This document shows positions 1 to 8,549 of a stretch of 64,000 nucleotides of DNA, piece after piece. Under the pieces are notes generated by a model. The model saw only the letters and a list, made by a program, of their open reading frames with translations. It was not told the origin of the DNA and did no database searches. The position numbers were made by a program, and so were the translations under genes. Numbering within the stretch: the stretch's first letter is position 1; each line of letters opens with the position of its first letter. The stretch is from Bacillota bacterium (GTDB taxonomy: Bacteria > Bacillota > Clostridia > Acetivibrionales > DSM-1351), in the NCBI GenBank assembly GCA_023439045.1, contig JAEXOY010000032.1, positions 80,251 to 144,250 of the forward strand. The letters are read 5' to 3'.

Positions 1-1
1 A

Positions 2-514
2 TGTTCACTACATATAAAACAAATGTACCATTGTCAGCAATGTAGAGCAGATGCTATTGGGACACTTGAAAAAGACTGCTCAGCTAATTTTATCAAATGC
101 ACTTCAGAAATAGACCAAAAAACTAGCATAGACACAATAACTGATTATATAAAAGAGAGACATTTAACCTTTGCTGTTGCAACAAGTGATGGAAGACTGA
201 TTGATCAACACTTTGGGCAAACGGGTAAATTTGTAGTATATAAGGCTACCACAAACAATGCTCATCAGCAGCAGGAGATAAGTATACCGCGTTTTTGCAA
301 TGGAACAGATGAATGTGGAGACAATGATAAAAATTTAGAGTATATAACAGAAGCCTTAAAGGGCTGTGATGCAATTGTAGTACAGAGAATAGGTTATCTG
401 CCGCTAAAGCATTTTGAAAGTTGCGGTATTAGAGTATTTCAAGCTTGTGGTTTGATTAATGAGGAACTTATTAGAATAGCAAATGAAATAATAATGTTTG
501 AAAAGGAGATATAA
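2..514 (+). CDS. nifB: NifB C-terminal part (5' end outside window)
   Basis: The frame is open to the left edge of the window, so this is the 3' part of a longer gene. The first residues end in HCQQCRADAIG, which matches the conserved end of the NifB radical-SAM module (HCRQCRADAVG). From about residue 55 of the visible part there is a NifX/NafY-like domain (TFAVATSDGRLIDQHFGQ). NifB makes the iron-sulfur-carbide precursor (NifB-co) of nitrogenase-type cofactors. It lies 2 nt before the nifH-like gene, so the two are co-transcribed. Its presence implies that the nitrogenase-like enzyme encoded downstream carries a NifB-derived cluster. The catalytic CxxxCxxC motif would lie upstream and cannot be seen. 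Confidence 0.88.
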   Translation, partial: CSLHIKQMYHCQQCRADAIGTLEKDCSANFIKCTSEIDQKTSIDTITDYIKERHLTFAVATSDGRLIDQHFGQTGKFVVYKATTNNAHQQQEISIPRFCNGTDECGDNDKNLEYITEALKGCDAIVVQRIGYLPLKHFESCGIRVFQACGLINEELIRIANEIIMFEKEI

Positions 515-516
515 AA

Positions 517-1395
517 ATGGCAAAAAAGATTAAGCAAATAGCTATCTATGGAAAAGGTGGGATTGGCAAATCAACAACTACATCCAATATTAGTGCTGCA
601 TTGTCCACTGCAGGGTATAAAGTAATGCAATTTGGGTGTGACCCCAAAAGCGATTCAACAAACACTTTAAGAGATGGTAAGTACATACCAACAGTACTTG
701 ATACACTGAGAGAAAAAAATGTGGTAAAAGCACATGAAGTAATTTATGAGGGCTTCAATGGGATATATTGTGTAGAGGCAGGTGGACCAGCTCCAGGTGT
801 AGGTTGCGCAGGAAGGGGAATTATTACAGCAGTACAGCTATTTAGACAACAGAAGGTATTTGAGGAACTTGACCTGGATTATGTAATTTATGATGTATTA
901 GGTGATGTTGTATGCGGAGGTTTTGCGGTTCCTGTCAGAGAAGGTATTGCAGAGCATGTATTTACAGTCTCGTCGGCAGATTTTATGGCCATATATGCTG
1001 CAAATAACCTTTTTAAGGGTATTCAAAAATACTCTAAGTCGGGAGGGGCGTTATTGGGAGGCGTAATTGCAAATTCAATAAATGCTCCGTATTCAAAAGA
1101 GATAATTGATGACTTTGTTAAGCAGACAAATACACAGGTAGTAGAATATATTCCACGCTCTGTAACAGTAACTCAGAGTGAACTACTAGGGAAAACAACT
1201 ATTGAGGCTGCACCAGATTCAAAACAGGCTGGGGTATATAGAAGCTTAGCACAAAAAATAGCTGACCACACAGAGTCTAAGGTACCTACACCTTTGGAAA
1301 TAAGTGATCTAAGAAGTTGGGCGTCCAAATGGGGAGATTACTTACTACAAATGGAAACTGGTGTTGTTAGACCTGATGCGGGAGGTAATATTTAG
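517..1395 (+). CDS. NifH-like reductase (nitrogenase-like iron protein)
   Basis: This is a 292-residue P-loop ATPase of the NifH/BchL/MarH superfamily. It would pass electrons from a [4Fe-4S] cluster shared between two subunits to the D/K partner, driven by ATP. The Walker A GKGGIGKST is at residues 12-20. Cluster ligands are Cys97 (GVGCAGRG) and Cys133 (DVVCGGF), and Arg100 matches the ADP-ribosylation site of NifH. The start has a good RBS (AAAGGAGAT). The last residues (RPDAGGNI) are encoded by the first unit of a 25-bp tandem repeat that continues past the stop codon. The context (metNIQ and transsulfuration genes) favours a MarH-type role over classical nitrogenase. Confidence 0.9.
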   Translation: MAKKIKQIAIYGKGGIGKSTTTSNISAALSTAGYKVMQFGCDPKSDSTNTLRDGKYIPTVLDTLREKNVVKAHEVIYEGFNGIYCVEAGGPAPGVGCAGRGIITAVQLFRQQKVFEELDLDYVIYDVLGDVVCGGFAVPVREGIAEHVFTVSSADFMAIYAANNLFKGIQKYSKSGGALLGGVIANSINAPYSKEIIDDFVKQTNTQVVEYIPRSVTVTQSELLGKTTIEAAPDSKQAGVYRSLAQKIADHTESKVPTPLEISDLRSWASKWGDYLLQMETGVVRPDAGGNI

Positions 1396-1530
1396 CGCTG
1401 ATGCAGGTGCAGTATTTAGACCTGATGCGGGTGGTAGTATTTAGCACTAATTCGAGTAGTAATATTTAGACTTGACGCAAGTGGCAATATCTAGACCGGA
1501 CGCAAGCGGTAATATCTAGTCCTGATGCAG
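1367..1530 (+). repeat. 25-bp degenerate tandem repeat, about 6.5 copies
   Basis: TTTAG or TCTAG recurs at 1391, 1415, 1440, 1465, 1490 and 1515, giving spacings of 24, 25, 25, 25 and 25. Each unit resembles ACCTGATGCGGGTGGTAATA followed by TTTAG. The first unit is inside the nifH-like coding sequence and supplies its C-terminal tail and stop codon. The remaining units fill the gap before the nifD-like gene. Because 25 is not a multiple of 3, the units are not read as a repeated peptide. I see no convincing hairpin in a unit. The array ends about 90 nt before the nifD-like start. Confidence 0.9.
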
Positions 1531-1621
1531 CAACTGTATGAAGGCTTTATCTAAGACATCGTATGTTTTTATTTTATAGTTAATAATGGTTAAAAGAAAT
1601 CATGGCAGGGGGTTAGCAACT

Positions 1622-3103
1622 ATGAGTGAAGTAAATATAAGAGAGCCAGAGGTAACAATTCGAGAAATCAGACTTGGTTCAATTACAGGTTTTGAAGGAA
1701 GTGCAAAGCAGCTGGTTAGCTGTTCGAGAAAGGGAAATCTGAGAGATTGCAGCCGAAGCTTTTCCCAATGTATGGGTTGTAGTTCTTCAAATGCATTTTG
1801 TCAACTATCCATGATACAGGATGCTATTATTATAAATCATGCGCCTATTGGCTGTGCTGGGGATTTTTTTGGATTCAATTTTGTATATAGGGTTGGGCAG
1901 ATGGAAAGAAGCTTACCTCCTGCTTTAGGGAGATATTTCAGCTCGAATATAGAGGAAAAGGATACAGTTTTCGGGGCAACTCAAAAGCTTGAAGAGACAA
2001 TACGTGAGGCATATGAGAGACTTCATCCCAATGCAATTTTTGTTACTACTTCTTGTGCTTCGGGAATTATTGGGGACGATGTTGAAAGTGTGGTAAACAA
2101 TCTGAGTGAAGAACTTGGAATTCCAGTGGTTGCATGCTTCTGTGAGGGCTTCAAATCAAAAATTTGGACTACTGGCTTTGACTCAGCATATCATTCAATT
2201 ATCAGAAAAATAGTAAAGCCACCTAAAAAGAAAACAAATAAGGTAAATATAATTAATTTTTGGGGTAGCCACATTTTTGGTGAATTATTGAATGAATTGG
2301 GATATGAACCTGAATATATTGTTCCGTTTTCAACCATTGCACAGCTTGAGCATATTTCAGAAGCTGCTGCTACTATTCAGATATGCACTACCCTTGGAAC
2401 ATATATTGGCGCTGCTCTGGAACAGATATACGGTGTTCCTGAAATAAAGGCCCCACCGGCATATGGTATTGCTGGAACTGATAATTGGTATAGGGAATTA
2501 GGCAAAGTATTAGGTAAAGAACAGTTAGTAGAGGAAATTATTGAGAGAGAACACCTCAAGGTCTTGCCAAAATTAGAAGAGTACAGAGGTAGGCTCAAGG
2601 GCAAAACAGCTTATGTCACTGCTGGCGCTGCACACGGGCATTCACTTATAGCACTATTGAGAGAATTGGGAATGGAAGTGCAGGGGGCAGCAATCTTTCA
2701 TCATGATCCTATTTATGACAATGGTGACACTACTTCCGATGCATTGGCACATACTGTAAACACATACGGAGATATACCCAACTACAATGTTTGTAATAAG
2801 CAAGCATTTGAACTGGTGAATATTCTCAACCGGGTCAGGCCGGATATAATGATAGCGAGACACGGTGGAATGACAGTATGGGGAGCAAAACTAGGAATTC
2901 CAACACTTCTCATTGGAGATGAGCAGTTCAGCTTTGGGTACCAAGGAATACTAAACTATGCAGAGCGTATTGTTGAAACGATTGATAATATTGAGTTTGT
3001 AACCAATTTGGCTAAGCATAGTACAATGCCCTACACAAAGTGGTGGCTAGAGCAAAACCCATTTCATTTTTTAGGGGGTGACCTGAATGTCAAAGTTTAT
3101 TGA
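1622..3103 (+). CDS. NifD-like catalytic subunit (methylthio-alkane-reductase-like)
   Basis: A 493-residue nitrogenase component-1 family protein. I chose the ATG at 1622 because AGGGGG lies 9 nt upstream; an in-frame ATG at 1586 has no RBS. Probable P-cluster ligands are Cys53 (CMGC), Cys78 (HAPIGCAGD) and Cys145 (TTSCASGIIGDD), spaced much as in NifD. Cys255 (ICTTLGTYIG) aligns with the NifD cofactor ligand Cys275. The region matching NifD His442 reads IGDEQFSFGYQG and has no histidine at that place. Extra cysteines at 34, 43, 50 and 60 form an unusual Cys-rich N-terminus. The 3' end overlaps the nifK-like gene by 17 nt. NifD-type N2 reduction looks unlikely; a Mar-type C-S reductase is my inference. 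Confidence 0.85.
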   Translation: MSEVNIREPEVTIREIRLGSITGFEGSAKQLVSCSRKGNLRDCSRSFSQCMGCSSSNAFCQLSMIQDAIIINHAPIGCAGDFFGFNFVYRVGQMERSLPPALGRYFSSNIEEKDTVFGATQKLEETIREAYERLHPNAIFVTTSCASGIIGDDVESVVNNLSEELGIPVVACFCEGFKSKIWTTGFDSAYHSIIRKIVKPPKKKTNKVNIINFWGSHIFGELLNELGYEPEYIVPFSTIAQLEHISEAAATIQICTTLGTYIGAALEQIYGVPEIKAPPAYGIAGTDNWYRELGKVLGKEQLVEEIIEREHLKVLPKLEEYRGRLKGKTAYVTAGAAHGHSLIALLRELGMEVQGAAIFHHDPIYDNGDTTSDALAHTVNTYGDIPNYNVCNKQAFELVNILNRVRPDIMIARHGGMTVWGAKLGIPTLLIGDEQFSFGYQGILNYAERIVETIDNIEFVTNLAKHSTMPYTKWWLEQNPFHFLGGDLNVKVY

Positions 3104-4403
3104 GCAACCTAGATATTCATGTGCACTAGGTGCACAACAAACAGTAGTAGCGATTAAGAGAGCAGTACCCGTTGTACACGCTGGCCCAGGGTGTAGTTGT
3201 AAAATAAACGGTTTGCTTGGGCAGGGTGAGGGATATGCAGGAGGAAGCACTATACCTTGCACAAATGCCAGTGAAGCTGAGGTTGTGTATGGTGGTGAAG
3301 ACAGGCTGCGAAGCGTAATTGATGGAGCACTCAAGGTAATAGATGCAGACTTATATGTTGTACTTACGGGTTGCACCTCCGATATAGTAGGGGATGATAT
3401 TGGAAGTATTTCGACAGATTACCAAGAGAATGACTTACCTATTGTTTATGCTGAGACAGGCGGTTTCAAAAGCAATAACTATGTAAGTCATGAGAAGGTT
3501 GTAAATGCTATTATAGATCAATACGTTGATAAATTTGCAGATAACACTGATATTGAAAAGGGGTTAGTTAATGTTTTCTCGTCAATACCTTATCAGGATC
3601 CATACTGGAATGGCAACCTCGAAGAGCTTAAAAGAATTCTAAATGGAATAGGGCTAAAGGTTAATATTTTGTTTGGAAGCCATTCAGGGGGTGTCAGTGA
3701 ATGGAGGACAATACCGAAAGCTCAATTCAATATTGTTGTTAGTGCATGGGCTGGAGTGAATATAGCAAGGCATTTAGAACAAAAATATGGAACCCCGTTT
3801 CTTCACTTCCCTTATATACCTATTGGGGGAAATGAAACCTCAAAATTTCTAAGAGCTGTAGGTGATTTTGGTAACCTAGAAAAACCTGCTGTAGAGAATT
3901 TTATTAAGTCGGAGGAGGAACGGTTTTATGCTCACTTAGAGCGTACAGCAGATTTTATGCTAGAATTCAGATATGGTCTTCCAAGAAAGTTTTATACCAT
4001 TCTTGATGCCAGTTATTCTTTAGGATTTTCAAAGTTTCTCCTTAATGAATTGGGCATTATTCCAGCAAGACAATTTATAATTGATGATACTCCAGATGAA
4101 TATAAGGAGCAAATTACTAGTCAGTATAAAGATATTTCGCCATTTAGGTCGGTTGAAGTAAGCTTTGCAGTTGATGGTGGTGCTATCCAGCAAGAAATTA
4201 AGAATGACGAGCATAAAAGCAGGGCGTTGATACTCGGCAGTGGTTGGGAACGTGATTTAGCCAAAGAAATAAATGCTGACTTATTGGTAGTTAGTGTACC
4301 TGTTTTTTATAGATTGGTCTTGCATTGTGGATATGCTGGATATAACGGAGGTTTAAGAGCCATAGAGGATATTTATGATAGGGTTCTAGATACGTACCGA
4401 TAG
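3087..4403 (+). CDS. NifK-like subunit of nitrogenase-like reductase
   Basis: A 438-residue component-1 beta-type subunit, partner of the NifD-like protein. Its start overlaps the upstream gene and has an AGGGGGTGA RBS, which suggests coupled translation. Candidate P-cluster cysteines are Cys12 (YSCALG), Cys36 (GPGCSCK) and Cys96 (TGCTSDIVGDD), spaced 24 and 60 against 25 and 58 in NifK. The CSC at 36-38 leaves some doubt about which cysteine is the ligand. It is shorter than NifK (about 510-520 residues) and lacks the usual N-terminal extension, as many nitrogenase-like (group IV and Mar) proteins do. It is followed after 13 nt by metN. Confidence 0.85.
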   Translation: MSKFIEQPRYSCALGAQQTVVAIKRAVPVVHAGPGCSCKINGLLGQGEGYAGGSTIPCTNASEAEVVYGGEDRLRSVIDGALKVIDADLYVVLTGCTSDIVGDDIGSISTDYQENDLPIVYAETGGFKSNNYVSHEKVVNAIIDQYVDKFADNTDIEKGLVNVFSSIPYQDPYWNGNLEELKRILNGIGLKVNILFGSHSGGVSEWRTIPKAQFNIVVSAWAGVNIARHLEQKYGTPFLHFPYIPIGGNETSKFLRAVGDFGNLEKPAVENFIKSEEERFYAHLERTADFMLEFRYGLPRKFYTILDASYSLGFSKFLLNELGIIPARQFIIDDTPDEYKEQITSQYKDISPFRSVEVSFAVDGGAIQQEIKNDEHKSRALILGSGWERDLAKEINADLLVVSVPVFYRLVLHCGYAGYNGGLRAIEDIYDRVLDTYR

Positions 4404-4416
4404 TGGAGGTGACTTG

Positions 4417-5208
4417 ATGAAAGAGAGCTTTATTTCGATAAAAGATATCTATAAGTCATTTACAAGCAATGGCAAAAAGGTTGAGGTGCTAAAAGGAATA
4501 AATATTGAACTCCAAAGAGGAGATATTTTCGGAATTATTGGTTTCAGTGGTGCTGGAAAGTCTACTCTCATCAGATGCCTTAATAGGATGGAAAACCCTG
4601 ATTCGGGAAGTATTAGAATTGGTGAATATACTATAACCAATCTTTCTAAAAAGGAGCTTAATATACGCAGACAGAAAATAGGGATGATTTTTCAACATTT
4701 TAATCTATTTGACTCTCGTACCGTGTACGGAAATGTAGCCTATCCATTGGAGATCGCTGGTTACAGAAAAGCTGAAATCAAGAAAAGGGTCACCGAAATT
4801 TTAGAACTTGTTGAATTATCAGATAAGATTAATTATTACCCCGGGCAGTTGAGTGGTGGACAAAAACAAAGAGTAGGGATAGCAAGGGCTCTTGCAAATA
4901 ATCCAGATGTGCTTCTGAGCGATGAGGCAACTTCTGCGCTTGATCCACAGACTACGCTTTCTGTATTGGATTTACTTAAGGATATAAACAGAAAATTAGG
5001 TCTTACAATAGTTTTGATAACTCATGAACTTGATGTAGTAAAGTATACGTGCAATAGCATGGCGGTGCTTGAAAATGGCTATATTGTTGAAAGTGGTTCT
5101 GTGAGGGACATTTTTAGTAACCCTGAGAGTGATACAGGAAAGCTTTTTATCAAGATTAATACTGATTTTGCAAATAGTCAATGGGTAGAAGGTGGGGCAG
5201 GAATATGA
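4417..5208 (+). CDS. metN: MetN-type ABC transporter ATPase without NIL domain
   Basis: ATPase of a methionine-type (MUT family) importer. Walker A is GFSGAGKST, the signature LSGGQ, and Walker B LLSDEATSALD. At 263 residues it is about 80 shorter than E. coli MetN and ends just after the core, so it lacks the C-terminal NIL/ACT-like domain that gives methionine trans-inhibition. The ATG at 4417 has GGAGGT 6 nt upstream; the TTG one codon earlier is too close to it. It overlaps metI by ATGA. Its position straight after the reductase genes suggests that it imports the reductase substrate or product, for example methionine or a related thioether; that is inference. Confidence 0.87.
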   Translation: MKESFISIKDIYKSFTSNGKKVEVLKGINIELQRGDIFGIIGFSGAGKSTLIRCLNRMENPDSGSIRIGEYTITNLSKKELNIRRQKIGMIFQHFNLFDSRTVYGNVAYPLEIAGYRKAEIKKRVTEILELVELSDKINYYPGQLSGGQKQRVGIARALANNPDVLLSDEATSALDPQTTLSVLDLLKDINRKLGLTIVLITHELDVVKYTCNSMAVLENGYIVESGSVRDIFSNPESDTGKLFIKINTDFANSQWVEGGAGI

Positions 5209-5915
5209 ATTTAAACAAAGGAACCCTTTTGGATGTCATAAAAAGTGCACTCAGTAGCCAAACTTGGGCCATAGTTACTCCAGCGATATGGGAAACAATT
5301 TATATGACACTAATGACAGTAATATTTACACTTTTATTGGGGTTGTTATTAGGTATTGTTTTGGTGGTAACTGATAAACAAGGGCTGCATCCCATGCCGG
5401 CATTAAATAAGGTATTGGGATCACTTGTAAATATACTTAGGTCTTTGCCCTCAATGATTTTAATTATTTTGACACTACCGCTTTCTAGGCTTATTATAGG
5501 TATTTCCTATGGACCACAGGCATGTATATTGGCACTTGTAGCAAGCTGTGTACCCATGTTTGGAAGATTGGTAGAAAGCAGTATTTTGGAGGTCCCCAAG
5601 GGAAAACTAGAAGCTGCAAAGTCCATGGGCTCGAACAATTTTCATATTATTGTAAAGGTGCTTTTACCAGAGGCATTACCTTCACTGGTAAGGAGCTTTA
5701 CTATAGCAGTTATAGCTATTATCTCAACTACTGCACTTGCAGGCTCTTTTGGAGCCGGAGGCTTAGGGGATGTTGCAGTAAGATTTGGATATTCAAGATT
5801 CAAAACGGATATTCTTTTAGCGACAGTACTTGTACTTGTTTTGTTAGTGCAGTTAACACAGCTAATAGGGGATTTACTCTACAAAAGAATACTACATAAA
5901 AGGTCACTTATTTAA
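5205..5915 (+). CDS. metI: MetI-type ABC transporter permease
   Basis: Integral membrane permease of the D-methionine/methionine-type importer, about 236 residues with roughly five hydrophobic segments. It contains the EAA-type loop (KLEAAKSMGSNNFHIIVKVLLPEALPS, shown here only as a landmark around residues 140-165). I use the ATG at 5205, which overlaps the metN stop in an ATGA junction with a purine-rich RBS. An in-frame ATG 24 nt earlier inside metN is possible. It works with MetN and the MetQ lipoprotein encoded next. Confidence 0.87.
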   Translation: MNLNKGTLLDVIKSALSSQTWAIVTPAIWETIYMTLMTVIFTLLLGLLLGIVLVVTDKQGLHPMPALNKVLGSLVNILRSLPSMILIILTLPLSRLIIGISYGPQACILALVASCVPMFGRLVESSILEVPKGKLEAAKSMGSNNFHIIVKVLLPEALPSLVRSFTIAVIAIISTTALAGSFGAGGLGDVAVRFGYSRFKTDILLATVLVLVLLVQLTQLIGDLLYKRILHKRSLI

Positions 5916-5985
5916 ATTTTTTTAACTTATTATTGAGTAAACATATATGTTTATTATATTAATTAAATGAAAGGACGGATTAGTT

Positions 5986-6816
5986 ATGAAAAAGATTTTT
6001 ACTCTATTAACAATACTTCTTACAGGAGTGATTTTGGTAAGTGGTTGCGGAAAAACAGACAACAGTAGCTCAACACAGAGCAGCGGTGGAAAGACAGTAT
6101 TAACAGTAGCAGCAGATGCTGTTCCACATGCAGAGCTGTTAAACTTTGTCAAGCCTGCATTAGAAAAAGAGGGTGTAGAACTGAAAATAATTGTTTTGGA
6201 TGCAAGTACTGGCTCACTTGCAAATGAACAAACCGATAATGGAGAGTACGATGTGAATTTCTTTCAGCATTTGCCTTATCTTAATTCTGTTAAAAGCGAG
6301 AAGGGTTATGATTTAGCTGATGCAGGGGCAATTCATGTAGAACCAATTGGTTTCTACTCAGTAAAATATAAATCAAAAGAAGATATTCCCGATGGGGCGA
6401 AAATAGCCATACCTAATGATGCGACAAATGAGTATAGGGCACTTAAAATACTTGAAAACAATGGGTTCATAAAGTTGAAGTCCACTATACAGAATTACTC
6501 AGCAACCATAAACGATATTGAAACAAATACAAAGAATTTGAAAATTACTGAGCTGGATTCAGCAAATATTATTCGAGTTAAGGATGAATTCGATGGATAT
6601 ATAACCAATACAAACAAGATTCTTGACGCTGGAATAGATGCTAATACTGCATTATTCAGAGAAGGAAAGGATTCACCCTATGCAAATATTCTTGTAACAA
6701 AAACGTCAAGGGTAAATGATGCTGCAATAGTTAAGCTTAAGAATGCTTTGACTACACCGGAGGTCAAGAAGTTTATAGAAGAGACATATAAGGGCGCAGT
6801 AATACCAGCTTTTTAA
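5986..6816 (+). CDS. metQ: MetQ-type substrate-binding lipoprotein
   Basis: A 276-residue NlpA/MetQ family binding protein. It has a lipoprotein signal peptide with lipobox LVSGC (Cys21), followed by a Ser/Thr-rich linker (DNSSSTQSSGGK) and a NlpA-like domain with DVNFFQHLPYLN and an IAIPNDATNEYRAL segment, typical of the family. The RBS is AAAGGACGG. It would sit on the outer face of the membrane and deliver ligand to MetI/MetN. The ligand cannot be read from sequence; methionine, methionine sulfoxide or another thioether are candidates. Confidence 0.87.
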   Translation: MKKIFTLLTILLTGVILVSGCGKTDNSSSTQSSGGKTVLTVAADAVPHAELLNFVKPALEKEGVELKIIVLDASTGSLANEQTDNGEYDVNFFQHLPYLNSVKSEKGYDLADAGAIHVEPIGFYSVKYKSKEDIPDGAKIAIPNDATNEYRALKILENNGFIKLKSTIQNYSATINDIETNTKNLKITELDSANIIRVKDEFDGYITNTNKILDAGIDANTALFREGKDSPYANILVTKTSRVNDAAIVKLKNALTTPEVKKFIEETYKGAVIPAF

Positions 6817-6833
6817 GACAAGGAGGCAGACCT

Positions 6834-7157
6834 ATGTTACACCGAATAGCTATGGCAAGCACAGACGGAACAGTAATTAATCAGCATTTTGCCCAGGCGG
6901 AAATATTTTATATATATGAATTATCCGATACGGATTATAAATTTATAGATATTAGAAAAAAGTCTGCAGTAACAATTCATTCGGAAGATGAATTTGATAG
7001 GGTTTTAAAACTGATAGATGATTGCGACTCAATCTTTGTAAGCTGTATCGGTCAGGGAGCCGCAAGATATTTAAATTCAAAGGGAATGAGAGTATTTGAG
7101 GCTCCATATTCGGTATCTGCAGTTCTGAATAAGTTAATTGATAAGGGGATACTGTAG
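6834..7157 (+). CDS. NifX/NafY-like cofactor-binding protein
   Basis: A 107-residue stand-alone dinitrogenase iron-molybdenum-cofactor domain (HRIAMASTDGTVINQHFAQA, residues 3-22). It resembles the C-terminal half of the NifB-like protein at the window start. Such proteins bind or carry NifB-derived clusters during cofactor assembly. The start has GGAGG 8-9 nt upstream, and it lies 17 nt after metQ and 21 nt before the cystathionine beta-synthase gene. A cofactor-handling gene between a transporter and transsulfuration genes ties reductase maturation and sulfur metabolism into one operon. Confidence 0.82.
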   Translation: MLHRIAMASTDGTVINQHFAQAEIFYIYELSDTDYKFIDIRKKSAVTIHSEDEFDRVLKLIDDCDSIFVSCIGQGAARYLNSKGMRVFEAPYSVSAVLNKLIDKGIL

Positions 7158-7178
7158 TTTTGTAAAAAGGGAGTAAAT

Positions 7179-8549
7179 ATGATATATGATAATGTTTTAC
7201 AATTAATTGGAAATACCCCTATAGTTGAGATAAAGTGTTTTGATATTGGTCAGTCAAGATTATTTGTCAAACTTGAAAACCAAAATCCAGGGGGCTCAAT
7301 AAAGGATAGGGTGGGCCTATCCATGATAGAAAATGCCGAAAAAAATGGCATTATTAAGCCGGGTGATACACTTATTGAGGCTACAGCCGGTAATACAGGA
7401 TTAGGCTTAGCATTAGCTGCTTCAAGAAAGGGATATAAGCTTATTTTGGTCATACCTGATAAAATGAGTCAGGAGAAAATATCCCATTTAAAAGCAATGG
7501 GGGCAGAAATTATCTTAACTAGGTCGGATGTTTTAAAAGGACACCCCGACTATTATCAAGATAAAGCAGAGTATCTTTCAAAGCAAATCCCTGGTTCCTA
7601 CTACTTAAATCAATTCAATAATAAATATAATCCATTGGCACATGAAACCACTACTGGTCCAGAAATATTGAGTGAAATGAATGGTAAAGTAGATGCTGTT
7701 GTTGTGGGAGTTGGTTCTGCTGGTACGATAACCGGATTGAGCGCGTTCTTTAAAAAAGAAAAACCTGATACAGAGTTTGTTTTAGCTGATCCTAAAGGAT
7801 CTATATTGAGAGACTATTATTTGGGTAATAGTTGTAATAATTCTGGAAGTTGGCTTGTTGAAGGTATTGGAGAGGATTTTATTCCTGAACAATGTAATTT
7901 TGAATTGGTTAAGAAGGCGTATACAATATCTGATGCGGAATCTTTTTTGATAGCAAGAAGACTGTTAAAGGAAGAAGGCATATTTGCGGGCTCATCAACA
8001 GGTGTACTTGTTGCTGCTGCTATTAAATACGCCAAAGAGCAGACAACACCTAAAAATATTGTTACTTTTGCGTGTGATAGCGGAAATAAATACCTTTCCA
8101 AAATGTTTAATGACTATTGGATGGCGGACAATGGTTTTATTACAAAGGAGGAAAAAGGTGATTTAACAGATATCATTTCAAGAAGCTATTCAGATAGAGC
8201 TGTAGTTTCTTTGAGTCCTACTGACACTTTAACCCAAGCCTATCAGAACATGAAAATGTATAGTATTTCGCAACTTCCGATTTTAGAAAAAGAGCAGGTC
8301 ATTGGGATAATAGATGAATATGACATACTGCTTGCAATTGAAAATGAAGGGAATAAATGCTTTGAAAGGCCTGTAGCTGAGTTTATGTCGAAAAATTTGA
8401 AAACATTAAAACCAAGTGATGAAATAACTACTCTGGTAGAGGTGCTGAAAAATGGACTCACTGCAATTATTTCAGATGAATATTATTTTTATGGTCTTAT
8501 AACAAAAATCGATTATATTAATTTTTTGAGGAGACGAATAAATGAGTAA
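7179..8549 (+). CDS. Cystathionine beta-synthase with tandem CBS domains
   Basis: A 456-residue fold-type II PLP enzyme. The PLP lysine is Lys42 in GGSIKDRVG, and the phosphate loop is ATAGNTGLG. After about residue 330 there is a pair of CBS domains (VVSLSPTDTLTQAYQNM and FMSKNLKTLKPSDEI). The length matches cystathionine beta-synthase rather than cysteine synthase (about 310 residues). It would condense homocysteine with serine or O-acetylserine, the first step of reverse transsulfuration (MccA-like). The CBS pair may sense an adenosyl ligand such as SAM, as in some homologues. It overlaps the next gene by 8 nt. Confidence 0.85.
   Translation: MIYDNVLQLIGNTPIVEIKCFDIGQSRLFVKLENQNPGGSIKDRVGLSMIENAEKNGIIKPGDTLIEATAGNTGLGLALAASRKGYKLILVIPDKMSQEKISHLKAMGAEIILTRSDVLKGHPDYYQDKAEYLSKQIPGSYYLNQFNNKYNPLAHETTTGPEILSEMNGKVDAVVVGVGSAGTITGLSAFFKKEKPDTEFVLADPKGSILRDYYLGNSCNNSGSWLVEGIGEDFIPEQCNFELVKKAYTISDAESFLIARRLLKEEGIFAGSSTGVLVAAAIKYAKEQTTPKNIVTFACDSGNKYLSKMFNDYWMADNGFITKEEKGDLTDIISRSYSDRAVVSLSPTDTLTQAYQNMKMYSISQLPILEKEQVIGIIDEYDILLAIENEGNKCFERPVAEFMSKNLKTLKPSDEITTLVEVLKNGLTAIISDEYYFYGLITKIDYINFLRRRINE

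Noticed and set aside
517..4403. Classical molybdenum nitrogenase (nifHDK)
   Set aside because: The D-like protein lacks a His at the NifD His442 site, both D and K subunits are divergent, and the gene context is sulfur metabolism with no nifE/nifN/nifV seen. Kept as nitrogenase-like.
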